A DNA stretch of 64,000 nucleotides from NCBI GenBank assembly GCA_003991915.1, contig RQTK01000017.1, positions 651,185 through 715,184 on the forward strand, in the 5' to 3' direction. The notes under the pieces were generated by a model. The model worked only from the letters and a program-made list of their open reading frames with translations, was not told the DNA's origin and did not search any database. Made by a program: the position numbers and the translations under genes. Positions 1-11,706 of the stretch are shown in pieces (position 1 is the first letter of the stretch; every line of letters starts with the position of its first letter). This stretch comes from Elysia chlorotica (lineage: Eukaryota; Mollusca; Gastropoda; Plakobranchidae).

Positions 1-1163
1 TATGCCTTGTACTGCAGTTTAACTTTAAGACCTATCACTGTATCAGCCGCAGATCACGCATCTGCCAGGTATCCTGCCCTTATTTGGGAAGTTCAACTTA
101 TATAGGACCATCCATCTAAAGTGCTGATAAAATAATCACGCATGTATATAATAAGTTATTATAATTTTTTTTTTTATCAGTGATATGGTTAAACATAATA
201 ACAGTATGGGATGTATGGCTTTTATTTTTAAAAGGCTGTGAAATTTTTTTTGAGAGCAGCTGGAGAGCCTTAATCAGGTGTTAGGATATAAACCAGGTCG
301 TGTTGGAGATAAAATATCGTGTCATCGTTTCTGTTGTGATTTAGCAAGTTTTGATTGAGAAGGTAAACAAACAAAATAGCAAGTCTTGATTTTTATTGTG
401 GAAAAAGAGGAACTCTCCTTCATGGTAATGACCGTTAAGTTAGTACGCGCTAAATTTTAATTTGTGAAACTTTATTATTTGTGTTATTGTCATTTTTATA
501 ATAATAATAATAAATTATTATTATTATTATTATTATATTACTATTATTATTTTTAATAGCTGCTTCTGCTGTGTTTTTGTTGTCTGTGGCTGGTGGCCAT
601 ACACTATGTTAAATTGTTTCATGCGTGATTCGCCACAGCTACATCTATTACACGGGAGAAAGAAATCCAAAATAGTTTTCCTTAAACAGTAATAATCTAC
701 GATTGTGACAACCCAAGCTAGTTCTCACTCTTTTGGACATTCCCGGTGCTTAAGTACAACATAATTTGTCGTTTAGGGCGAATGTTTGCCACTCATATTC
801 ATTTTTAACATTCCAAACCATTGGCGTACTAACTGTTTTGTTTCTCTCACGTTCTCTCATAACAGGAATAACATTGTGAGAGGAAAATCACATACCACGA
901 CACAAGATCAGGAACAGTACCTGTAAATCTGACTCACCCAGACACGTCTCTGGTTGGCTGGGTGCAGACTACAGAAGCAAGAAGACCAGAGATTGCAAGA
1001 GGTTCGAGTCTAGAGTCTCAGCCTGCATCCCCGTCTTGTACAGGATTCTCCAAGAGACACCGAGACGTCAAATTGAAAGAATCAGTTTTCCTAAGGAATT
1101 TAGGACCGGCATCGAAATAGCGATCACATGTTTTGCTTTAGGAAGGATAAGTCCAAGACAAAC
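1..1163. other. 5' flank / 5' UTR of the Rab-like gene; no coding content seen
   Basis: AT-rich sequence with an (ATT)n-like tract near 498-540. The last ~200 bases before 1164 could be 5' UTR, because the ATG at 1164 lies close to a good splice donor. A short open frame at 1036-1287 runs through that donor and has no recognisable product. Confidence 0.4.
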
Positions 1164-2437
1164 ATGGATGCACAGTCGTAAGTTTTCCCTATGTTCCTAC
1201 CCTGAGCTTTCTTTAGCGGAACAGAAATATTATTTTAATTTTATCAGATTATTAACCCCCACCCTTTTTTCATATATTTTTTGTTAAAACAGAATAATAA
1301 GAAATAGGTCTATTTATCTACTTTCGACGACATAAAAAAATTCATAAGATCTTTTTAAATTCAGGGAAAAAATAGCTATCATCTGGCTATATTGTGAATG
1401 TAGTCTTTATTTTTTTTTTTACATGCTAAAGCTTTAAAGATTAGATTATTGTCCAGAGTTTTGAGAAGTTTTACACATTGCGAGAATTTGCGCTGGTTTG
1501 GTTAAGCAATTGCAAATTCAAAATTGCAGCTTTTATTTGACCTAATCGGGCTATAAAAAAATTTCCCCGAGCAAGTCTGCTCCTGAAGTAGACTCATTCT
1601 GTGAGAGGGTCAATTCTATCCTGTTTAAAGTTTACCCAAAAAAGGTCCGAGTTCGAGCCCTGGGAGCACAGAAATTTGTCAGACTGTGAGAGGGTCAATT
1701 CTATCCTGTTTAAAGTTTACCCAAAAAAGGTCCGAGTTCGAGCCCTGGGAGCACAGAAATTTGTCAGACATCCGTCTTGGGGCCCGTCAACAATATAGCC
1801 TATAGAGGTATGGTTTTGGATGTTAAACCAACTGAACTTAACTCCTACCTCCAGAGTCCGGCACCGTGTGTACGACCTGAGGGTGGCTCTAGTCGGGGAC
1901 TCTGACGTGGGCAAGACCTCCATCTCCAGGGTCTTCACTGGGGACGACAAGCTCAAGGTCAAGGCCAGACCCACTATAGGTAGCATTGTAGCTTGGTTGA
2001 TTGATAAGTTGTTTAGATAGTTGATTAGTAGGCAAGTTAGTTGCTTGGTTTCAGGTTAGTTCTGGTTTGTTTTGGTTTGTTTTTGAATGGTTTATTGATT
2101 CAGTAGTTTGTTGGGAAGTAGCCAAGGGAGCCCACTCAAAAAATTAACAATTAAGTATAAATTACTTATTATGCCCCTTTGAAAGTAGAATTATTATAAC
2201 TTATTATAAAACGAATTATTGTCCCTATTCTAACGCCACTGCTGTTCTCACCATCACTGTATCAGGGTACGAGTTCGGGTTTGCCTTGAGACGCTACGCC
2301 AACGGAGACAGTGTACGCTACATCGTGGTAGACACAGCGGGGCAGGAGAGGTACAGCCACGCTCTACCAAACTACATGAGGGACTCGGACGCTGTGGTGC
2401 TGGTCTACGATGTCTGTGTGAGGGTGAGTAAGGGAGG

Positions 2438-2473
<36 letters not shown>

Positions 2474-2560
2474 GGAGGTACAGCCACGCTCTGCCAAACT
2501 ACATGAGGGACTCGGACGCTGTGGTGCTCGTCTACGATGTCTGTGTGAGGGTGAGTAAGG

Positions 2561-2606
<46 letters not shown>

Positions 2607-2695
2607 AGGTACAGCCACGCTCTACCAAACTACATGAGGGACTCGGACGCTGTGGTGCTCGTCTACGATGTCTGTGTGAGGGTGAGTAAGAGAGG

Positions 2696-2743
<48 letters not shown>

Positions 2744-3472
2744 NNNNNNNNNNNNNNNNNNNNNNNNNNNNNNNNNNNNNNNNNNNNNNNNNNNNNNNNN
2801 NNNNNNNNNNNNNNNNNNNNNNNNNNNNNNNNNNNNNNNNNNNNNNNNNNNNNNNNNNNNNNNNNNNNNNNNNNNNNNNNNNNNNNNNNNNNNNNNNNNN
2901 NNNNNNNNNNNNNNNNNNNNNNNNNNNNNNNNNNNNNNNNNNNNNNNNNNNNNNNNNNNNNNNNNNNNNNNNNNNNNNNNNNNNNNNNNNNNNNNNNNNN
3001 NNNNNNNNNNNNNNNNNNNNNNNNNNNNNNNNNNNNNNNNNNNNNNNNNNNNNNNNNNNNNNNNNNNNNNNNNNNNNNNNNNNNNNNNNNNNNNNNNNNN
3101 NNNNNNNNNNNNNNNNNNNNNNNNNNNNNNNNNNNNNNNNNNNNNNNNNNNNNNNNNNNNNNNNNNNNNNNNNNNNNNNNNNNNNNNNNNNNNNNNNNNN
3201 NNNNNNNNNNNNNNNNNNNNNNNNNNNNNNNNNNNNNNNNNNNNNNNNNNNNNNNNNNNNNNNNNNNNNNNNNNNNNNNNNNNNNNNNNNNNNNNNNNNN
3301 NNNNNNNNNNNNNNNNNNNNNNNNNNNNNNNNNNNNNNNNNNNNNNNNNNNNNNNNNNNNNNNNNNNNNNNNNNNNNNNNNNNNNNNNNNNNNNNNNNNN
3401 NNNNNNNNNNNNNNNNNNNNNNNNNNNNNNNNNNNNNNNNNNNNNNNNNNNNNNNNNNNNNNNNNNNNNNNN

Positions 3473-3531
<59 letters not shown>

Positions 3532-4780
3532 GACGCGGTAGCCCTGGGGTAGAAAATCGGCGTCCGACTCAAAAAGGTCGGTGGTTCGAGTCCTAACGAT
3601 TTTGCTCCACCCTGGTTGGGTCGGTGTCAGTTTAATCTGATCGGCTGACATAGGGAGAGAGAGAGGGGGGGGGGAGGGAGAAAGTAAGCGCTCATCCTAC
3701 ATCGAGTCTCCATAATTATTTTGATATTAAACTAATACATGTAACAATAATGTACTGGCGACTTTCTATTGAATAGTTTAGGTTGGTTGGTGATTCTCTT
3801 TATCAGACTTGTTTGTAATATCAGACACAGTCACGTTTGTCCTCAACTTGATCTTTATAAATATACTGCAGGCTTTGTCTCTTTGTCCTCTCACATGTAT
3901 TTTGTCTGTTCCTCGTCCCCAGGAAGGAAAGAAGAAAGCAGAAAGTCACAACATGTACTTTCTAGAGTCCTCAGCCATCACCGGACAGCAGGTCCATAGG
4001 ATCTTTGACTATTTAGGTAAGTACTAAGCCGACTAAGCACACAGTGGGTTTAAGTTGTAATCTATCACCACCACCTTCATCATCATTAAAATCACCCCTA
4101 TCTCTCTCATTATCATCAACAACAACAACATCTTCATCATCATTACAATCACCTCCATCTCTCTCATTATCCTCAACAACAACACCTTCATCATCAATAC
4201 AATCACCCCTATCTCTATCATTTAGACCAACGCCAACACCTTTATCATCACTACAAAAGCACCCTCATTTCTCTAATAATCATCAAGAACAACACCACCT
4301 TCATCATTATTTCAAAATCACCCCCATCTTTATCATTATCATCAACACCTTCCTCATCATTACAAAATCAACCCATCACTATCATTATCATCAACAACAT
4401 CACCTTCATCATCAATACAATCACCCCTATCTCTATCATTAAGACCAACACCAACACCTTTATCATCACTACAAAAGCACCCTCACATCTATCATCATCA
4501 CTACCAACATCAATACCACCACCCTTATCTCTATCACCAGCACCACCACCTTCATCATCATTGCAACAATTACATGTACAATCATCCTCAACAACAACTG
4601 GTCAAAACTGCTCCGTTTTGCGGACATGAAGATCGTATAGATTCTTTTGAAAGTTCACACATGTACACGACTAGTACAGGTTACTCAACACTCACTCGTC
4701 ATGATATCCGGATACTATTATTTCTAACTATTCGGTAGTCAAGCACTAAGGCGACATGTTATAAAATAGGTTTAAGTTTG

Positions 4781-4830
<50 letters not shown>

Positions 4831-5014
4831 ATGTCTATCTCTCTTACCTTATAACGTCGATGGTGTCCTCCCACCCCCAGCCACAGAGATCCGGGACAGG
4901 AAACTTCACGAGCTGTTTCACGGTACCAAGAAGCGCTTGAGCCAGATGGCCTTCAAACTGCCCAGACCAGACCAGGAGGAGAAGAAGACTGGGTGCCAGA
5001 ACTGCCTCACGTAA
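1164..5014 (+). CDS. Rab-like small GTPase, spliced, one exon missing in a gap
   Basis: Coding blocks: 1164-1177, 1855-1979, 2266-2423, [missing], 3923-4016, 4881-5014 (TAA). Every visible junction is GT-AG and the phases agree: 14 nt then A makes codon TCA, G|GG makes Gly, the exon at 2266 ends in phase 0, the exon at 3923 starts in phase 0, and G|CC makes Ala. Start chosen: AACATGG at 1164. Seen motifs: P-loop GDSDVGKTS, switch I Thr in PTIG, switch II DTAGQE, VVLVYDV, and the G5 motif ESSA. The C-terminus ends CQNCLT, cysteine-containing as in prenylated Rabs but not a textbook CC, CXC or CAAX ending. The NKxD (G4) motif and ~40 residues before the block at 3923 are absent and should lie in the 2744-3472 gap. 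Rabs bind GTP and direct vesicle traffic from the cytosolic face of membranes. The subfamily is not assigned. An alternative in-frame ATG at 1820 is intronic in this model. Confidence 0.85.
1599..1768. repeat. Two tandem copies of an 85-bp unit in intron 1 of the Rab-like gene
   Basis: The stretch starting GTGAGAGGGTCAATTC recurs at 1601 and 1686 and is virtually identical. Each unit contains GTCCGAGTTCGAGCCC, resembling a tRNA B box, so this is a duplicated tRNA-like SINE head. Confidence 0.85.
1769..1835 (+). mobile_element. SINE tail fragment (sense)
   Basis: Contains GGGGCCCGTCAACAATATAG followed by a GGATGTTAAACC end. This is the same body/tail seen in many other copies in this window. 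It follows the duplicated tRNA-like heads and so may complete one SINE. Confidence 0.7.
2348..2743 (+). repeat. Three tandem copies (~127-131 bp) of the 3' end of a Rab exon plus its donor and a (GA)n tract
   Basis: The sequence from GAGGTACAGCC through the donor and the following (GA)n begins at 2348, 2475 and 2606. The first copy is the real end of the exon at 2266-2423. The others repeat ~75 coding bases and the GTGAGT donor but lack a pyrimidine tract or acceptor in front. They differ by single bases (CTGGTC/CTCGTC; CTACC/CTGCC). The third copy runs into the N gap. Confidence 0.9.
2744..3472. other. Assembly gap (729 N)
   Basis: The run of N is flanked by (GA)n-(G)n on the left and (TC)n on the right. 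It probably hides the G4-motif exon of the Rab-like gene. Confidence 0.99.
3473..3527. repeat. (TC)n microsatellite at the gap edge
   Basis: Uninterrupted TC dinucleotides directly after the gap, opposite in strand sense to the GA tract on the left side of the gap. Confidence 0.95.
3528..3655 (+). mobile_element. tRNA-derived SINE head (sense)
   Basis: Shows an A-box-like GTAGCCCTGGGGTAGA and, ~35 bases on, a B box GGTGGTTCGAGTCC. It continues into CTGGTTGGGTCGGTGTCAG, the SINE body seen elsewhere. Truncated before a (GA)n/(G)n tract. Confidence 0.75.
4054..4570. repeat. Imperfect TCA/CAT/CAC-rich trinucleotide repeat in the last Rab intron
   Basis: Dominated by repeated ATCATCATTA, CACCCCTATCTCTC and CAACAACA motifs. 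Open frames here on both strands are low-complexity by-products and not genes. Confidence 0.85.
4783..4827. repeat. (TC)n microsatellite just upstream of the last Rab exon
   Basis: The tract ends ~54 bases before the AG acceptor at 4879-4880 and may contribute to, or compete with, the polypyrimidine tract. Confidence 0.9.
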
Positions 5015-5155
5015 TCGATACACAACACATGGTTAGCTACTTTAACACAATTTTCTATAGAGAAATTTCAATCCGGTAAAATTCACAACATACCTAGGTC
5101 AAATGTAGAGGAACAGTAGACTATCGAGTTTCTTAACACTGTCAGTACATGTACA

Positions 5156-5315
5156 TGTGTCACGTGACCGATTGAGGCAGTACTCCAGATATCCCCCGCT
5201 CTGTTTCTGTGTGGCAAGGCGTAAAATTGTCAGAAGTTAGTCATGGGACCCGTCTACAATATAGTCTACAGTGCTGACGATGGACATTAAGCAATCAATC
5301 CACTCAATCCTTGAT
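5156..5315 (+). mobile_element. SINE body/tail (sense), diverged
   Basis: Runs from CCCCCGCTCTGTTTCTGTG through GGGACCCGTCTACAATATAG to GTGCTGACGATGGACATTAA, the order found in the other copies. Lies in the likely 3' UTR or flank of the Rab-like gene. Confidence 0.75.
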
Positions 5316-5565
5316 ATCGTATTGGTCAATTTCACTGTACTTGAGGAGGCATTTTTTCCTCTCATCTAAAAGTAAAAAGACAACCATAAATATGTGTAAC
5401 CAAAATTTATATGTGCGCTGGTAGTAAATTTTTTTTTCAAATTTCATGATTTAGATGAAAAAGAAATAGACGTGACTAGCGTGGCCCAAAAAAGAATTTA
5501 CATAATAATAATATATTATTATTATTATTATATCATAATCATTATTAATTATATACTACATTTAC

Positions 5566-5593
5566 AATAAATCTATATTGAAGCACAAATAAA
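5566..5593 (+). terminator. Candidate polyadenylation signals for the Rab-like gene
   Basis: Two AATAAA hexamers (5566-5571, 5588-5593) lie ~555 bases after the stop. Use is inferred from position only. Confidence 0.35.
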
Positions 5594-5624
5594 TTGTATG
5601 TGAAAGCAAAACTGATTATCACTC

Positions 5625-5697
5625 TTGTCGTGACCTATTACACATTCAAAATACTAAGAATTTACAGTGCTTTAGAAATGAGATGGGCCACCACACA
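5625..5697. mobile_element. Palindromic MITE-like repeat, copy 1
   Basis: Contains AATACTAAGAATTTACAG followed by GTGCTTTAGAAATGAGATG and a CCACCAC end. The same half-arms recur near 7236, 31588, 41556 and 57715. Confidence 0.55.
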
Positions 5698-5911
5698 AAA
5701 CAAAGTTATTGAGGTTATGTGTCGATTATTATTTTTTTTTTCTGATGTGATACCCTATGCCAATTTTCTGTTTTTCGCATCTATTGACCACTGCTATCGC
5801 CAGTATTAATTTTACTTTACTTATGTTTACATATTTTACTGCAACTCGCTAAAATTGATAATATTGCTACCGCATTGATTAATTTTGCCTTTGTTTGCTT
5901 TGTATTTTCAG

Positions 5912-6209
5912 TTTCACCGGAGTGCAACTTGACTTAGTCCTTTGTGCAACGAGACCACCATTTTGTGCCGGCTACAGTTAGCACTCACCGGCGATGGAGA
6001 TAGAGATTGTGGGACCACAGAGAGTTGGGCATAGAGCATAATCTCAAAGGTTCCATCGCGTCGTCGTTACAAGATAAACTTCAGCCTTCAGTTATTTTAA
6101 TATTTCCTGTTGGAGAGCTGGCTACAGATGTGATTGTGAACTGTGACCACAGAAGGAGGATATTCAAGAGAAAGTGACCCCATTAACTACACAGAGCCGT
6201 ATCCATTCT
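5912..6209 (+). other. Possible non-coding exon
   Basis: A 298-base block of more even composition lies between a good acceptor (TTTTCAG ending 5911) and a good donor (GTAAGT at 6210) inside AT-rich DNA. No frame is open across it. It could be a UTR exon, a lncRNA exon or chance. Confidence 0.3.
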
Positions 6210-7235
6210 GTAAGTAACAAAAAACCAAACTCCCAGCTTTGGAGTTTTGAATGAAGCTGGCTTTTTCCTACACATCGACAGTACCAAAGGAACACATCCC
6301 ATGTTGAATGTGAAGTGGCTGTAACACTAACAGGTGACAGATTAGTGCACTATAGTATCAGTCATGAAAATATCAAAACAACTCTTGGGTTTGGACTCAA
6401 TTACACATATTTATTAATGTATAATGTGACATCTTCCCTAATCATATCCGTCCTGTAAATATTTATGATATTGGGAAGAATCGCAGAGGCATCATGTCTT
6501 TGTATCCTACACTAGATGGCTCCACATATTTTGGGGGCATAAATCTTCAATTTCTTTAAAAAAAAAAAAAAAACAGCAGGGACGCCAAATGTTACAGACC
6601 TTTCAGGAAACTATGAGTATTGCCTTCATGAATACATTAAAATGACAAGTGCCCTCAATAGCCATTCGAAACGATCTCGTAACAGACTAAGAAAACGAAA
6701 TGCTAGTTATTCATAATGTTTAAAGTACTAGCAAAAAAAATAGAGACAAATAACGTGTACATATTATTGTTATTCTTGTTAATTTTATTACGTTTTTATT
6801 AGTTTTAACTTATTTTAATCTCATTTCTCGGTGGATATTAATCAACGTGCGACATATTTTGATCTGACGTTGGTGTTTGTTTTTAAAGTAACTTTAATCA
6901 AAAAGTCGATTTTTTTAAACCAATGTATGGGAGATAAAAGGTGACGAACATAACCTAAGTTAAACAGGGGGAAATATGATGCAATTTCAGGCTGTCAAAT
7001 AAGAAATAAAAACAACGGGCTTTTAAGATTAAAAATTGAGGGGACAGAATTAATATCAAGTTATGGAATCAACATTTCGTTACTTCATTTTAAAAACTGA
7101 CCCATCTTGTCATCACCTCCATCCTTTCAATTCTAATCATAATTATTATGAATAATCCGACTACTACACATTCTCACCCATTCGCCTACTCTCCCAGCCT
7201 TTCCATCTCCAAAAAACTGCTGTACATTATGTAAA

Positions 7236-7305
7236 AACGAAAGTGTATTGAGTGTAAATCTTTAGCAATGTAGAAATGAGATGGGTTATCATTACATCAT
7301 ACATG
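7236..7305. mobile_element. Palindromic MITE-like repeat, copy 2
   Basis: Contains GTAAATCTTTAGCAATGTAG then AAATGAGATGGGTTATCAT, matching one arm of the family. Confidence 0.5.
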
Positions 7306-8527
7306 TACAGCTGAGGTGATGAATTGTTCAATAATCAAAGCACATCGCGCCAATCCCTTAGATCACATTTTCCGGTTGACTGGGCATTATCATGCATTAT
7401 AATGTATGTTAAATACATGTAGCAAGATTGCTCCTATAAGAGTAAAGTTGTTATAATACCTGGATTCGTTTTAAAACTTTTATAACGCTTTTTCCGTTGA
7501 TAGACTTTTCAAGCTGAATACATTACTAAGATCGCTAGTCTAACTTAGCTTTGAAAAAGTACAAAGAACACAAATAATCAATACTTTTCTCCCCGTCTAG
7601 CTCTAAGTTCGTAGACTTTCATGCAATTTGTTTAAAAGACAAACAAGTTACAGAATTTATGAAGGTGAACATTTTTGTGTGTGATAAGTGTTGAAGTTGT
7701 CCATACATTATTTTAAAATACAATGAAATTTTAGCACAGGAAGGACAGAGCGAGTTCTATACATGTACTCAGATGGATTTTTACATCAACTTATTGGTCT
7801 ACACATTGTAATAATATCTGTGCCAACTGCAAATAATACTTTGATGATAAAGCTCACTTGGACTCTTGGTGCAAATGTTTGTCTACTTGGGTTGTGGTTT
7901 GTTATTTTAAGCCTCGATTTACAAGTGGCATTAATAAATGAACTACAGTTAGATCAAGGTGTGCCAAGGTAGAACTAGAAGACACTGTCGCAGTAAAGCT
8001 ATCTGGCTATACACTGAATCACAACCTAGGAGGCTTGTGGAGTGAACAAAATACTCTCTTTAGTCTAAGTATCATTGTAGATCTAATACATAGTATTAAT
8101 AATAATAATAATAAAAGTTATTATATCAATTTGGTATTAAGTAACGAGGCTTCCTTTGGTGGATTTAATTTGTGTCAGTATAGCTCAAGACATGTGTGTC
8201 GTGAAATTGTGAAATGAATCTATGTGTACATAACTGTAATTGTAATAAGTAGCATAAGGCAGCAAATGTTTAACCATTGAGAGTGAATAAAATACTCCTT
8301 ATACATGAACATGGACCTTAATGTTGAATAATTATGTTTTATCTGTTATCATTGTGACTACCATTCATACATCATTTCTCATGTAGTTGTCTTTTATCCG
8401 AGTCTTATTGAAAAACATAGCATTTAACAGTACTACTTCCAAGTTGATATTTCAATTTAAGGGGAGAAAACCGTAACAAGGGGTGGGAACTAAAGAAAGG
8501 GATACGAATATACAGAAAATGTTCAAA

Positions 8528-8529
8528 AT

Positions 8530-8578
<49 letters not shown>
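8528..8578. repeat. (GA)n microsatellite
   Basis: Nearly pure GA dinucleotides with one GGA interruption. Confidence 0.95.
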
Positions 8579-8581
<3 letters not shown>

Positions 8582-10702
8582 AATCATAGGGGAGAGATTA
8601 AGAGAGAAAGAGTATTAATTATTATAAAGGTGTTGACTTTGATTGTGATGATGATTATGATGATGACGATGCTGGTGAATTTGATAACAATGGTGAAGGT
8701 GGTGGTTACAATAACGAAGATGATGATTAAGTTGATGATATTGGCAATGACGGTAGTGTGTCTATGTTGATTGTGTTGTCGAGGGCGACCACAACAGCAA
8801 TGGCAAAAAAAACCTCAATGAAATTTGATCAGTCTTCATGTCGATATCAAGATTGAACAAGTACAATTACATGTAATTGACCAGATGATGTGAAAAATCA
8901 TGCTTTAATCTTCTTTCACTTCCTACACGATTGGATAAATTTATGTCAACAATCATTATTTTCATATCATTAATATCATTTAAAGGTGACCAGAGATAGG
9001 TAGAAATAATGATTTCTAATTTCTATACGGTGTACCAGTACACCATTTAGAACTGATGAGACGAAAAGGGTAACAATTTTTATACATGTAGTTCATTCAA
9101 AATTCAGAGGTTATCGCCTTGCATTTCTGATACATGTAGGCCTATCACATTCATCATTTATGGGTTGTCAGATTGTAACCACAGTCCTGCTTCTGTATTT
9201 ACCATTAAGAAGTTACCAGAGATTTTTTGTAAATCATGGCCTTGGTATAATTTACTCAGTCACGATCCATCCGATCAATGTACTGGTTTCATTCTAAATC
9301 TTAGATTGTCTTTTGCGATGGAAAACTGTCAGTGTAGTGTTCAAGGACAAGATCTGATGGCAAGAGTGAGTGGGGTCAGATATCATTCGGACGGGCAAAC
9401 CAGGATTAAAAATGATGTCACCAATTTCAGGGAAATTCTAGACAAGGAGTAGGACAATAGTATGTGTTATACTTATACTATTACAGATTAATATACAATA
9501 TCTCCTTTTGTCATGACAATGAGAAGGAAGTTAGTATAAGCATCATAATTCATATGTATTAAACTATTAGTATTACACAAAACCAGCTTTTGTCTTGGAA
9601 TTAACAATACATGTAGTTATGAACAAGACCGTAAAATAGGCAAATGGAGTTAGAAAGACAGGTAAGTCGATACAACAGTATTGAACATGCAACCTAACAC
9701 TACAGGAAATATAGATGATAAAAGAAGTAGAGTAGAAGAAAAATAACCTACATTTCAGAGTCTAAACAGATGGGCAACCCGTAAGGACAGGAACAATTGC
9801 GACTTGCCTGGACAAAGAAATGAATGTCTTGCTCCATACCCGGTACTTGATGGATGAATAAATTACAAAGACATGATAGACAGAAAGGGGTCTAGAAACA
9901 TGATATGATGGACAAGTAACATATTAAAAGTGAATTTATGACAAACAATCGGTGGGTATTCATCCGATATAAAAAAAAAAAAAATTTAAAACTAGTCTTA
10001 GTAGTCAATTCTTTTCAATTGTTTATTCACTACTTTAGTACAAAAATTACATCAGGCGCATAGAGTTTAAAATTCTATTTTCTACAAAACTTAACAAAGA
10101 AGAAAAAACATATCTAAATATAAGTTTACAAAAATGTAAATATAGCATGCATAGGAATTTTTTGTCTAGTAATAATATTGTGCAAAACAAAAGTAAGGCG
10201 GGTACAAGTGTATAACATGGTGCGTTGGATTTTTGAAAATTATTCGAAGTAAACATTTTTTTTACTGAAAATGTAAGACTTATACATGTATTTATCAATA
10301 GATAGTTTGGGAGATTATTTTTCCTAATGAAAACCTTGCAATAATTTTGATAAAATTCATGCGTTATAATTCATAAGTGTCAGTGTAACACATATATATA
10401 TGCAAATCAAATATTTAAAAATGTACACATGTTGAACATAGTACCTTAACGTTCCATTTAGAAGTTGGCTGCTGCCACTTACACACCAAGATGATAAAAA
10501 TGTAGGCCCTACTCCTCGAGGAAAAAATAGTTAATCATCCCCTGGGTTTTCCTGAAGGCTTTTGTTCTATAAAATAAAACCACACGGAGCAGTAGGAGGC
10601 AAAGTGGTTTTCTGACACCTTACGTCAGCAGTGACTCAGTCCGCAAATACAGCATTCTAATTTTTTTCTACGACAAACATCAGCATTCTGACATGTTTAC
10701 TT

Positions 10703-11706
10703 GCTGCCACACAGAGACAGTAAGGGGATACAATGACTCCTGTCTCAGCCTGTCACATTATACATGTACTGACACGACCAACCAGTAGGGACAAAATTGG
10801 ACAAACACATTTTTCACTGATCTTCAGTTTTGGGCCCATTCTAAAGGCAGAATCATCCAAAAATTACAAATAGTTTACAATTACATATATACATGTACAT
10901 GTAATAGGTTAGGTAAGAGTCTTTGGAGAGATATATAGAATTCATGATGGGTACTGTTTAAAATCAGATCTAATGCATAAAAAAAAACAACAACACTATG
11001 TTGAATTTTTTTCTTTTAAAAACATGTCAGCATAGTATCACTATCAGCTATTATTGCAGTACATTATCTGACAAATATTGTTTTATTTGAGTACAGCATG
11101 TAAGAAAACAACAGTCTAATTCCAAGATAAGGAAAAAGAAACACTAATTGATTTATTTTCTTGTTATCAATTCACCAGGAGACTTCGAGTTTGAGAGATC
11201 AATGGTACCGGTACATAATAATTTTGGATAGACTATATAAGTATTATTAGTATACTCAAATAATATACATTTACATGTCTCTAAAAAGCTAGCTTTAGGA
11301 TATCAAAGCCAATTTCACACAATGTACATGTAATATCAATACTATTTATACAAGCGTATACAACTGATTGAATCATTAATGCTGTTTCATGAACACAGGC
11401 AGTGAGGTATTTTTAGGTTCAACAATAACATTAAACATTATAAAATACATGTATACAGATTGATCAACTTTGGAAAAATAAGGAAATTCTCCTTAATGTG
11501 GAATCACATTGATTGATTAAAAAAAAATGTGAATAGGATGAAAAGATGAACGAGTGGTCGCTCTTGCTTTAGCCATTTATTGGGGGTTACAGAATTCCAT
11601 AAATTTATGGAAAATTGGCATCAATGTAAAATCAACCTCTTCTGGTACTTTAAACTTAAAGACTACTCTATCCTAAGTTTATGCTGAACAGTGACTGAAA
11701 TTATGA
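10703..11706. repeat. ~1 kb direct tandem duplication, copy A
   Basis: Starts at GCTGCCACACAGAGACAGTA and ends at GAACAGTGACTGAAATTATG. It is near-identical to copy B immediately after it. The first ~100 bases are antisense SINE body. Contains a - strand AATAAA (11581-11576). Confidence 0.92.

Larger units (their letters stand above)
6210..10690. other. AT-rich, gene-poor interval
   Basis: No coding exon recognised. Contains a second MITE-like copy, a (GA)n array at 8528-8578, GAT/ATG-rich sequence at 8640-8760, and many TACATGTA palindromes. Short open frames at 7763-7972 and 9165-9452 have no recognisable motif. Confidence 0.6.

Noticed and set aside
2254-3651. 465-codon open frame on the - strand (and partners on both strands)
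   Set aside because: It runs through 729 N and GA/TC dinucleotides, which are open in several frames by composition.
4044-4442. 132-codon frame in TCA/CAT repeats
   Set aside because: Low-complexity trinucleotide repeat inside an intron of the Rab-like gene; no motif.
9165-9452. 95-codon + frame
   Set aside because: Has no ATG at its start and no motif; kept as non-coding.
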